Below, one piece after another: positions 1-9,869 of a DNA stretch of 64,000 nt; positions within the stretch are counted from its first letter, which is position 1, and each line of letters opens with the position of its first letter. The notes below the pieces were generated by a model. It was not told where the DNA came from. It did not search any database and saw only the letters and a list, made by a program, of their open reading frames with translations. Origin of the DNA: Rutpela maculata (taxonomy: Eukaryota > Arthropoda > Insecta > Coleoptera > Cerambycidae). Where the stretch lies: the NCBI GenBank assembly GCA_936432065.2, contig OW386290.2, positions 51,912,843 to 51,976,842 of the forward strand. The letters are read 5' to 3'. Position numbers and translations under genes: made by a program.

Positions 1-639
1 GAAAACTATTAGAATGTAGAATTCAATAAGTATGTAACACATTATGTATTTAACCGATATTCTGCGTTTAACAGATGATAAGAAACAGTTTTTTTTATAT
101 TAATTAAAGTAACAAAATTCCAGTTTAATGTAAAATACTGTTTTAAAGATACGATTTGAAAGTTCATTGGAAAGCGACAATAATTTATCTCTTCTGGATC
201 ATTATACCAAAAATGTTAATTGCTTTACATAAAAGTGAAACAATAATCATCCAATTAACGAGTGGTACTTTGTTGGAATTATTGCCGATTTCAACTTATA
301 TTTTTAGAAACAGTCAATGTATTTGACGTATTGAATTCAATCAGAAATTGTAAAAAAAAAATAAGTTTTGTATACTACGCTGTGGTTTCTAATGTATCCC
401 AAAATTGAGAAAGTAGTAATACCGCAAACAAATAAACGAAACTTGATAAAGATTATTTAAAATGTGTAATTTTAAAAAAATCAATAATAATAATAATATT
501 AATAACAACATTTTTTTTCCAATCACAGTACAATTAATTAATAATCAATAACCATACAAGTAACTCAGGACAGCGTCAAAAATCTGAGCTAATATGCATA
601 CAATAAATAAATAAACACGTTGATATATAGTCAGACTAA
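1..639. other. AT-rich stretch, no gene seen
   Basis: I see no coding signal. There are poly-A/T runs and a short (TAA)n-like stretch near 484-505. The right side grades into the 3' part of the LINE that follows on the minus strand, so some of this may be its untranslated tail. Confidence 0.5.
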
Positions 640-1231
640 GTAAAATTCGTTAACACCATACAAGCACTTTTCAATTAGTAAATGTATCCTCTATTTAAAA
701 GTAAATGGGCTTTTACAATTTTTCAAATCAATGGGCAAATGATAATAAATGTTACATCCGTTGTAAAACGCACTTTTTTGATATATTGCTGTTGTACGCT
801 GATGAGGAATTAACTGTCCTTTAAATCTCGTTTGATAATTGTGGTGTGTTTGGTTTGTAAAAAAAGTTGATTTATTTTTAAAAATATAACATATTTCATA
901 AATATATATACTAGGCAGAGTTTGTATTTAAAGCATTCTCTGCACGATTCTCGGAGATGTAAGCTCTCCATAATCCTAATGACACGCTTTTGCAGAATAA
1001 ACGCCCCCGACGAACATAGGTAGTATTCAATCCCCACAGCATAATTCCATACCGTAGATGGGAATGTATGTTAGAGTGATAAAATATCAATAAAGAACCT
1101 TTACCGCAGTGATTTTTTAAGTTGCACATATAACAACCTTTACCGAGCTTCACATACATACTATCTATGTGATCAGCCACGTCAAATTTCGGTCGAACAT
1201 GATACCCACGATTTTAGCAGAATCTGTTACT
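640..1231 (-). pseudogene. LINE reverse transcriptase, C-terminal part (LINE A, 3' piece)
   Basis: On the minus strand, overlapping frames give the region that follows the RT palm in jockey/CR1-like LINEs: a segment ending IVGIMFDRNLTW (the usual 'LG..LD..L.W..H' position), then HSHLRYGIMLWG, then FILQKRVIRI. The frame changes around 1020-1040, and stops occur further down, so it is not functional. The upstream half of the same gene lies beyond the fold-back at 1232-2671. A LINE ORF2 makes the reverse transcriptase for target-primed insertion. The clade (jockey or CR1) is an inference. Confidence 0.7.
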
Positions 1232-2671
1232 AAAAACCGCTGCCCAAGGAATCACTACTTCCACATCCGATTTTTTATCTAAGTCACTCACAACGAAAAA
1301 ATTTTGTATGTGGAAATAATTGTTTATGGAACTTTAATAATATAATATTTGAAATCCTCTACCCCAAAAACCCATAAAACGATACTCCACATCGGTAGCG
1401 GGGTGGTGATAGGGGGTGGTAGTGGGGGTGTATGAAGTAAAAAAACATTTTGAGGATTCTGGTTCTTGTACACACCCTAAATCACATTTTTTTTCATCCC
1501 CTTTAAGAATGGGGTGGGGGTGGTAATGAGGGTGGCTAATGCCAAAATTTTTTTTGAGACCTCAACTTCTTTTGAATATACTAAATACCAATTTTATGGA
1601 CTCTTACCTGCTTGATTTACCTATTTTCCCAAATTTACCCCAATTTACCCCCCAACCCTTCGACGGAACAAGGTGAAAATATAATCTAGTTCTAGATCTC
1701 GTTAAAGTACATGTATGTACCAAATTTCAAGTCAATATCTCAAACGGTTCCAGAGTAAACGTGCGCACAAAAAAAGTTATAGACAGACCGACAGACAGAA
1801 ATTTTTTTTTCGCTCAAACTTAAAATCTCGACGTTTCGTGACATTCTTAGCCCATTTGAACAATAAAAATTTTTAAATTTTTTTTTGTCGTTACTATACT
1901 TCCACTGGATGTGGAAGTAAAATTCGTCGTTAGCGTTTTGCTCGATGTTGTACCTAAATGATACAGTAGTCATTTTACTTCCACATCCAGTGGAAGTATA
2001 GTAACGACAAAAAAATTTTTAAAAATTTTTATTGTTCAAATAGGCTTAGAATGTCACGAAACGTCGAGATTTTAAGTTTGAGCGAAAAAAAAATTTCTGT
2101 CTGTCGGTCTGTCTGTAACTTTTTTTGTGCGCACGATTACTCTGGAACCGTTTGAGATATTGACTTGAAATTTGGTACACACATGTACTTTAACGAGATC
2201 TAGAACTAGATTATATTTTCATCTTGTTCCGTCGAAGGGTTGGGGGGTAAATTGGGGTAAATTTGGGGAAAATAGGTAAATCAAGCAGGTAAGAGTCCAT
2301 AAAATTGGTATTTAGTATATACAAGAGAAGCTGAGGTCTAAAAAAAAATTTTGGCATTAGCCACCCCCATTACCACCCCCACCCCATTATTAAAGGGAAT
2401 GAAAAAAAATTGTGATATAGGGTGTGTACAAGAACCAGAAACCTCAAAATGTTTTTTTACTTCATCCACCCCACTACCACCCCCCATCACCACCCCCACC
2501 CCGATACCGATGTGGGGTATCGTTTTATAGGTTTTTGGGGTAGAGGATTTCAAATATTATTTTATTAAAGTTCCTTAAACAATTATTTCCACATACAAAA
2601 TTTTTTCGTTGTGAGTGACTTAGATAAAAAATCTGGATGTGGAAGTAGTGATTCCTTGGGCAGCGGTTTTT
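1232..2671. mobile_element. Fold-back element FB-1, full palindromic copy
   Basis: Two arms of about 690-700 bp are reverse complements of each other around a loop at about 1923-1972. The outer ends read AAAAACCGCTGCCCAAGGAA (1232 onward) and its complement up to 2671; the arms meet the loop at ACTTCCACTGGATGTGGAAG. Each arm carries G-rich GTGGTGGT blocks and a CAGACAGACCGACAGACAG stretch. No transposase is visible, so it is a non-autonomous hairpin-type element. It splits LINE A: RT motifs resume at 2704 on the other side. A target duplication is not clear. Related partial copies lie at 20767-21427 and 57757-58508. Confidence 0.85.
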
Positions 2672-3065
2672 TCTTTATTAAGTGTAAGCCGGTTTTTCTC
2701 TGACTATATTATAATGTCTCTGTATAGATCTTTCAATATATTTTTTATTGCGTCAGGACTTTTTTGAACAACTAAAGAGTTAGTATCATCAGCGTAACAA
2801 GTAATACAAACATTGTATTTGCTTTGAATGTATAACGTAAGATCGTTGGCAAAGACAAGGTAAATAAATGACCCCGGTATGGAGCCTTGTGGTACACCGG
2901 GATTTATTAGATATTTATTGCTCTTTGTTCCATTCACATAGACTACCTGCGCACGTTTTTTAATATAGCTGGATAAAAAAGCCATATCTAAACAACTTGG
3001 CAATAAGTAAGTCATAATCTACACAGTCAAAGGCTCGTGAAGAATCTGTGATAATCAATATTCCC
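2672..3065 (-). pseudogene. LINE reverse transcriptase core (LINE A, 5' piece)
   Basis: The minus strand encodes RT motifs in order: SSRAFDCVDYDLL (catalytic-site region A), GVPQGSIPGS (region B), and CYADDTNSLVV with the YADD catalytic box. The frame shifts by one base near 2975-2985, between the first motif and the rest. The reading frame then runs into the fold-back at 2671, and homologous C-terminal sequence resumes at 1231. The gene is truncated upstream at the MITE that starts at 3116. This is a dead LINE of jockey/CR1 type. Confidence 0.8.
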
Positions 3066-3115
3066 ACCACAAAAAGACCGTAGTTATTTGAGTTATTGTT
3101 GTACTGTGTATTGTA

Positions 3116-3743
3116 GGGTGATCATACATACGAAATTTGACTGTATTGTCTGCAATTTTAATTTGATTGAACTTAGTCATTGAATGTCGGTCAACGATGT
3201 CCTAGAATATTGGATAAATATCGAAAGTACGAATCTGTGTGAATAGGTTTCGTATATCGGGGTGTTGGTAGTGTTGACATTGCGTCTTGTGTATGAATTT
3301 TTTGAGTAGAACAAAACTTACTCTGTCTAGAATTTTTTGAAGTGGTGGAATGTAAGGTCACAAAGGAGTCTGATTTTACGAAGGATTTCTCCAATAGAGG
3401 CGAATCAAATGTTTCAAGAGATTTCAATGGTTGTCCGTATGAGAATTACTACTAGAAATCGCGTTTGAGATTGTTGAAGTGTCGATGCTTCGCCTCCTGT
3501 TTTGGAGCCATTTTGAAAAGAAATAAATATGAAGAACCATTTCCATACTCCACTCCATCTCCCACATAATAACCTGTCTATAAATAATTCATCATATGTA
3601 TTTTGCATATGAAAAGTATATACCATTCGAAAAATCAATTTTTGTAATCAGTTCGCCACACAACGATTAACACACAAGAAAAGGTCCCACCCCACTCTCC
3701 AGCACAAGTGTACAGCACTCAAACTGCAAATATCTGATCACCC
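3116..3743. mobile_element. TA-flanked MITE, 628 bp
   Basis: The left end GGGTGATCA at 3116 matches the reverse complement of the right end TGATCACCC ending at 3743, and similarity continues inward for about 28 bp. Both ends abut a TA dinucleotide (3114-3115 and 3744-3745), the hallmark of Tc1/mariner insertion. No transposase motif is visible between them, so it is probably a non-autonomous derivative. Confidence 0.6.
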
Positions 3744-3745
3744 TA

Positions 3746-4339
3746 CAGTACTGTCTACATGACATCTGTCACCAGTAACGGATTAAAGTTTTTGCCGCTT
3801 TACGCAAATATAAAATTTCCGCCTCTAATAATAATAAAAAAGTAGCTAATTTCATATTAAGTAAAAAAAGTGTAAGTTGTGATTTGTTTAATACCTAAAT
3901 AATGATTTCTAAACATGATAAAAGCAAATAAATAAGAAATAATTAGGTAAAAATAATCGGTATTGAAACAGTTTTCGCCGTGATTTTCTTACTGCAAAGT
4001 CATTACTGGTAGATTCAAAGTCAATATTTGTTGTCAGGTCACTTTCTATTGCCAAAATCGCCAATGAATTTAGCCGGTCTTCATCCTTAGTAGTAGCGTC
4101 TGTTAAATCTGAGGTTTACTATACAAGTTACAAAGTTATAAGTGCAAGATGTGCAGTCGAGCGAATTTGTATTATTCTGATTTGGCGCCCCTAAAAATCT
4201 GCCGCTTTACGCACGTACGTAATAGGCATTTAACAATTTTTTATTATTACATATTCTGAAAGAGCTTGGTGAGTATAGTAAGTATGCCAAAAATTAGAAT
4301 TTACTGACGCCGCCTTCATGTATAAAAAAATTATTAAAG
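3746..4339. other. No gene seen
   Basis: AT-rich sequence without coding signal. The motif GCCGCTTTACGCA occurs twice (near 3796 and 4201), suggesting remnants of one repeat about 400 bp apart. Confidence 0.4.
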
Positions 4340-6230
4340 TCGGCGCGCTTAAAAACGCTCGGGATAACCATGTAGTCGAGTTGTGACGTCAGATGGCTGA
4401 ACCGCCCAGTGAACACGGCTGTGAATGCAAGTTAGTAGAGTAAAATCTGGAAGTAAAGTCGCTTACTTTTCGAGAAAGAAAACGGCGTAGAACCAAACCA
4501 GACTTAGTGGGATTCTTTAGTAAGATAATCGTGTACACGAAATCATTTTTTACATTTTTTGATGGTCGAGAACTTTTTTATTTCAAAAAAATAGATTTTT
4601 AATGAAATATGTTTTTTAACGTCTCCACCGCTATATCTCTGAAAATATTTGTGCTATCAAGCTATTTTTTTTAGATTAAAGTAGGCACAATAGCGCTTCG
4701 AACAACGTCCCACGTGAACCCGATTTATTTTTTTTTTAAGTTGGAAAAATAATAGGAAACTCAAACTTGTTATTTTCAGTAGCGTAATTTTAGACAATCG
4801 AGAAAAAAATTTATTTCTGAAAATTTGTATATACATGCTGCGTAAATATTGAAGCCAATAGTTGAAAAAAGTTTTTAGGATAAAAATTTTTCATGTTCCG
4901 GTCATAGTATTGAGTCAGCGATTTTTTTTAACGGGAAAAAGTCATATTCTTGCGCGCTCGGCTGTAGCAAGCCCGCCGACTGCAACGATCTGACGGTCCC
5001 GGAAGGGGTGTATGTAGTAGTTTAACTTATATCAATAGATACAAAACCAGTAGTGATCAAAAGCATCTAGGGGATCAATATTATTGTTCAATATTTCATA
5101 TAATGTACAGTAGTATTGATCATATGTTGTTAACATTAAGAAATTGTACAATAAATATTAAATAGTCTCCATTTAACAATAAAAAGGCAGGTAGGTAGAT
5201 ATAAATACCTAATCTATAAATATCAATCAGTGTTACTAACTACCCACCTAATTAGTAAGTTTATTAGACATTTTTAAATGAATGAAAGTAAAAACGTACG
5301 CATCAAATGAGTTTTATTGTTGAAATAAATTTTCTATTTGGACAGATAAATATGTAGTATGTAGTTTATGTAGGCCCTACGTTAATAGCATTCTAATTCG
5401 TTCATATCTGCCTCGAAATCTTTAATAATGTTGTTACAGGAATGACATTTGCACTCGTTGCAACATTTTAGGCCTTCCTTAAAACAAGCACATTTTCGAT
5501 TGTCACAATTTTTATCCGAACAATGAATACTTAATGATTTTCGACAACCGCCACTTCTACGCGACTAATCTGACCAACTCTGCATGTGAGGTGTATTAAT
5601 TGCGTGCCAATGTCGCATTTAGCGCTGATAAAAAAAATCGCTGTTGCCACACGGTACATTTTAGGAAAAAATATATTGTTTCAAAAACTTTTGTGATTAT
5701 TAGGCTTTATTTTCTTCGTTGCATGTATGTAAATATTTTCAAAAATAAAAAAGTTTATCGATTGGTGAAGATTTCAATACATAAAATATATATTTTTAGT
5801 TTATCTGATTTTTAGAGAAATGAAAGTGCGAATTGTGCCCAAACCGTTTATATTGGTAAAAGCGCTACAGTGTGTGCTTTAATTTGACGCAAAACAAATT
5901 TCGGTACCTTTAATAGTTTTAAAGATATGGCGGTGGAAACAAAAATAAAAACAATTTTATTTAAAAATATATTTTTTTCACTTTTTATTGATTTAAAAAG
6001 TTCGAGACCACAAAAAAATGTCGTAAAATATGATTTCTTATGCCCGGTGACATACTCAAAGGAACCTAACATGTTTGACCTGGTTCTACACCAAAGAAAA
6101 AAACGACACGATAGACTTACGAAATCGCTGCTCTAATATAGGTATCGGCGCACGCCAAGTGACGTCACTCTACGGACTGTTGGCCGGCCGAGCGTGTTTC
6201 TATTCAAATGCGAATATCTCTGTGGCTATT
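4340..6230. mobile_element. Fold-back element FB-2, old and diverged
   Basis: The stretch at about 4345-4735 is an imperfect inverted copy of about 5830-6215. Shared landmarks are CGCTCGG at the outer side, GTGACGTCA, GGTGTAGAACCA versus GGCGTAGAACCA, TGGTCTCGAACTTTTT, and CCACCGCCATATCT. Many indels separate the arms, so it is older than FB-1 or FB-3. The centre holds the tail of a dead gene on the minus strand (5392-5567). Exact termini and target duplication are not resolved. Confidence 0.6.
5392..5567 (-). pseudogene. CXC-like cysteine-rich gene tail in FB-2
   Basis: The minus strand is open from about 5567 to a stop at 5392-5394. It encodes a cysteine cluster with the pattern of a CXC (tesmin/TSO1-like) half-domain: CSDKNCDNRKCACFKEGLKC followed by CNECKCHSCNN. 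The spacing C-x4-C-x4-C-x-C-x3-G-x2-C-x3-C-x-C-x2-C-N is well kept. CXC motifs bind zinc and occur in DNA-binding proteins and in several transposon-encoded proteins. Upstream there is a stop, so only the C-terminus survives. A similar tail sits in another fold-back at 18816-19029. I infer a mobile-element protein, not a host gene. Confidence 0.55.
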
Positions 6231-6412
6231 GATTCAATTGAGCTGAAATTTTTTTTCTGAGGCTATTGGTTTGTTATACTTTAAGATGAGGAAGAAAAAG
6301 TAGGAAACTGCCATATCACTAAATGACCCTATTGGCGTATACGGTAATCCAGCACTGTCTATCACTTGCTACACCCAATACCACAATTCAACGATTTTTA
6401 TGATCAAAGACG

Positions 6413-6734
6413 TTGGACAAAATTCTAATAAGCACTCTTCCTCTGCGGAAGAAAATCAATTGTATCTGTCAATTTGAATTCTGTCTGATTGTGTTCAAAT
6501 TTGGTGAAAAATGTCGAGAAATTATGAATTATTATGAATGTGAAGTTTTCGTTCCTGCTGCGGTATTAAATGAGGCCACGGAAGCCGTGGAAAAAGTAAC
6601 TTCAGCAAGGTTCAACCTTGGAAAAGAGGGAGAGAGTATGTTACTTAGCGAGTGGAGGAAAAATAAGTCGGCAAACGAAATCGAAAAGGAATCAAAAGGA
6701 ATCGATAAAACAATGCCATTTACGATGTGTATCA
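6413..6734 (+). pseudogene. Possible N-terminal piece of Crypton-like recombinase
   Basis: A plus-strand frame includes PAAVLNEATEAVEK and SMLLSEWRKNKSANEIEKES. The second segment resembles the 'Y..F..W...N' SAM-like DNA-binding region that precedes the catalytic core in insect Crypton-type tyrosine recombinases. Catalytic-domain sequence of such a gene resumes at about 7690, beyond a mariner-like remnant. The link is an inference from order and orientation; the similarity is weak and the reading start is not an obvious methionine context. Confidence 0.3.
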
Positions 6735-6739
6735 AGTAT

Positions 6740-7608
6740 GGATGATAATGTCATCGAGATGGTGACGCTCCAACATCGCTCCATCAATAGTCATGATTTC
6801 CTGACGAATGGCATTCTTCAAGTCGGCCAAATTACGAGGCTTGTGAGTATATACACGACTCTTCAAATACCCCCACAGAAAAAAATTACAAAATTACAGG
6901 TCTGGAGACCTTGGGGGCCACGGCACATCTCCAAAACGTGAAATGAGTTTTCCTGGGAACATGTTGCGGACAACATTCATTGATGCGTAGGCAGCATGTG
7001 CCATGGCACCATCTTGCTGAAACTACACATTCTTTGGATTTATCCGTTCTGTAGTTCTGGCATAAAAAAAAATTGGATCACCTGAACGTAGCGGTTAGAA
7101 TTAACGGTGACGGTATGCCCGGCTTCTTCAAAAAAATAGGGACCAATAATGCAAGTAAAACCAATGGCACACCACACTGTACTTTTTCAGAATGAAAAGG
7201 TCGTCATGAACATTTCGTGGATTTTCAGGAGCCCAGTACCTGTTTATTATCCATCTAAATGAAAATGAACTTGAATGAAGCTGCAGACCTAAATTATCTT
7301 CCAAAATCACTTGCATTCTCGTAGCGAAATCCTCAAGAGTTTCAAAATCTCTGTCCTTTAATTTCTGAACAATCTGTAGTTTGTAGAGGTGGAATTAAAA
7401 AAAAAAAACAATTAATTTCTACCAAAAATCTTAAATTTTTATTAGAGTACATATTGATCATTGTTATGAAGCATTTTTCGTGTGGCGTTAGTAGCTACTG
7501 AAATGGCATAACAATACAAAGATAGTAACATCGCATTTGCCCTCCTCTAACTGCACTAAATTCCGTACTATGCGTTCAAAAAACATCCGGTTCCCGATTG
7601 TCACCCTG
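6740..7608 (-). pseudogene. Mariner-like (IS630/DDE) transposase pseudogene
   Basis: Minus-strand frames give, in order: WAPENPRNVHDD, YFFEEAGHTVTVNSNRYVQV, QQDGAMAHAAYASMN, WPPRSPDL and VYTHKPRNLADLKNAIRQEI. These are the second and third catalytic-aspartate regions and the C-terminal segment of Tc/mariner-superfamily transposases of insects. Several frameshifts and a stop directly after SPDL show it is dead. The right end at 7608 looks like a mariner-type terminus (reverse complement CAGGGTGACAATCGGGAACC) beside a TA. The opposite terminus is missing. It appears to split a Crypton-like gene. Confidence 0.75.
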
Positions 7609-7684
7609 TATGTACAATAATGAAATGGTTTTAATTGCTGTAATTATTTATTGTAATTGCTTGTAGATTTCACCGAGGGGCGGC

Positions 7685-8290
7685 TTTTTTGAAGCAACAT
7701 TCGATAGAACACACAAAAAAAGATATTTATAACCAGAAGATCTTGAAAAGTTTCCGGATATCCCTTCTGATAAGTAGTTACTCAAGGTAATTGATGTAAC
7801 AGAATTTCATGATTTCAACTACGATAATGCCACACTGTAGCCCTCTCATAATGGGAGTTGCTAGGAGATGCAGAATTGGGGAATTATTACCATGACTGTT
7901 GACGGGTGCAATGTATTGGTTGTTCAGATTCCAGATACAAAAATACACAACAAGCGAATCTTTAATGTTGTTGATGGTGAGAACAGCATTTTTGAGTGTG
8001 TTTTGTATAAATAAACGATCATTTCAGTATTACACAAATGAGAAGGGTAATGTGTAGCCTGTTGGTTTGAATGCTTTCTCAAGGATGCTAATTAAAATAG
8101 CAATATTTCTTGGTCTTCGAAATGCCGATAAATATACAGGACACAGTTTTAGAAGATCTTCTGCAACCTTGCTCGAAAATCTTGCGCCGATTGAAAAAAC
8201 ACTGTGGATGGCGCACCTTAATTCAGTCAGGGATTCACTTGTATATAAGATAAATATTTCTGAAAAGTACTTGGTGGAGGAGATCTAAAA
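7685..8290 (+). pseudogene. Crypton-like tyrosine recombinase, catalytic domain remnant
   Basis: Frames in the plus direction give NPEDLEKFPDIPSDK, then MGVARRCRIGELLPMTV (arm with the first catalytic arginine region), then VVQIPDTKIHNKRIF. The open frame 8067-8288 (73 codons) carries YTGHSFRRSSATLL, the H-x-x-R box, and ends in NISEKYLVEEI where a catalytic tyrosine is expected. Tyrosine recombinases with this HSFRRSSATLL signature are common in insect Crypton-type elements, which move by recombination of DNA circles. Stops and frame changes near 7785 and 7840 mark it as dead. A DIRS origin is less likely because no RT is nearby. Confidence 0.65.
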
Positions 8291-9089
8291 GAGGAATGGC
8301 CACTGGCTGTTAAAAGCTGTTGTACTGTTGAAAAGACGTTTGAGATTGCTACTAGTGATGGTGAGAGCAAGAGCTCAAGAGCATCTAATCTACTCAGAGA
8401 GTGTCTATTCCGTTTGATGGAAAGTCGAGATTCATTTCAATAATCTCAAAACTTGTACATTTTATTTCAATTGCAAAAATAATGAGTAGTTAATGCTTTG
8501 ATGCTGTAATCTTAAGAATACGTAATAATAGTTACGTCTAATAATATTTGTTATTATTTATTGCAGAGAATGAATTAAAATTACTTATGGTTGTTGCTAT
8601 GGAGTTAAGACAATTTAAAAGTGAAAATAAAATAAAAATATGTATACCTCCAGAAGACCTAACATCTTCATATAGTGAATTACAAAGGGGGTAAAGAAAT
8701 CTTTTATGGTACATTTACAGTTATATGACGTGGGCATGTCATATGACATACAAGATCTCTAGATCTAACCTTATGTAAGTGTCTGCATTGAATTCTTTAG
8801 AAAATGGAACATAATGAACATACTTTTAGATGTATAAAACAGCAAGTAAAAATTTTTAAAAGCATTACTACAAGTCTCTGTAATTTAGAAGAGAAATATT
8901 TTGTCAAAAGTAACACCTAATAATATACTAGTAACGAGGTCTTTATTTCACAATTTTTTTTATTTTTATTTATATTTTTGTATTTTACAATTAAAAGGTG
9001 TTAGGATTTCGGAATTATCATTTCATAAAAACTGTATGAAAACAGTCTTTGTTATTTAGGTTATTCCTAATTTTTATGGGATCAGCATA
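8291..9089. other. No gene seen
   Basis: AT-rich, with no motif that I recognise. Part may be the 3' region of the recombinase element. Confidence 0.4.
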
Positions 9090-9751
9090 CCGGGTGCCAC
9101 AGGCTAGTGGCTTCCCCCTATATTTCCTTTATTTTTTAACGTATCCATTTAAAATTTGAGGTGCATAAACTAAACTATAAGGATCAGAAAAAATTATTTT
9201 GAAAGTGATTTTTTATTTTTAAATAAATTTAATAAAACAGAAAAATAAATAGCATAGATTTGAAATGGATATCAATGAATTATTGAATGAGCCACCACCT
9301 TCCCATCTGAAAAAAAAAGTTTTCGATAAAAAAGTGCTCTATTCAATTTTGGAGGCTTCGTCAATAGTTATTAACGAAATTAAATGAAAAATTATATTTT
9401 TTCCTTGGACTTTACCTGCCGTAGAACAAATTTTAGTATTCCAAAGCACGCTAGACGAATGAATGTCTTAGAATGCTTAAAAAAACTGAACATCGGCTCA
9501 AAAATTCGCGAAAGTCTCATGGTATACTCAGAATGTTGTCTTGAATCCAAATATGTAAAAATATACATACAGGGTGTTCCATTTAAAAATCGAAAGTTGC
9601 GGTCATTTCCGGGTAAACCGGAAATGGTCTCATACCGTTTTTTATGTCCAAAAATCCATTTTTACAGGTAGTTTATGCACCCCAAATTTCTAATGGATAA
9701 GTTAAAAAATCAAGGAAATATAGTGGGGAGCCACTAGCATGTGGCACTCGG
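9090..9751. mobile_element. TA-flanked inverted-repeat element, 662 bp
   Basis: The left terminus CCGGGTGCCACAGGCTAGTG and the complement of the right terminus (CCGAGTGCCACATGCTAGTG) match for about 85 bp. Both ends adjoin TA (9088-9089 and 9752-9753). The interior of about 490 bp has no transposase, but near 9568 it contains CAGGGTGTTCCATTT, which looks like the end of a separate small element. A non-autonomous Tc1/mariner-type element is the best reading. Confidence 0.65.
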
Positions 9752-9869
9752 TATAGTCTCTTGATAAACTTTTTCATTTGCTTCAGTTAAGTTATTAAGT
9801 TATGTCCTGTAACTAGAATGTTTGTATCATTAGCACGTTGTATATGAACATTTGGTATTTTTTATAGTA

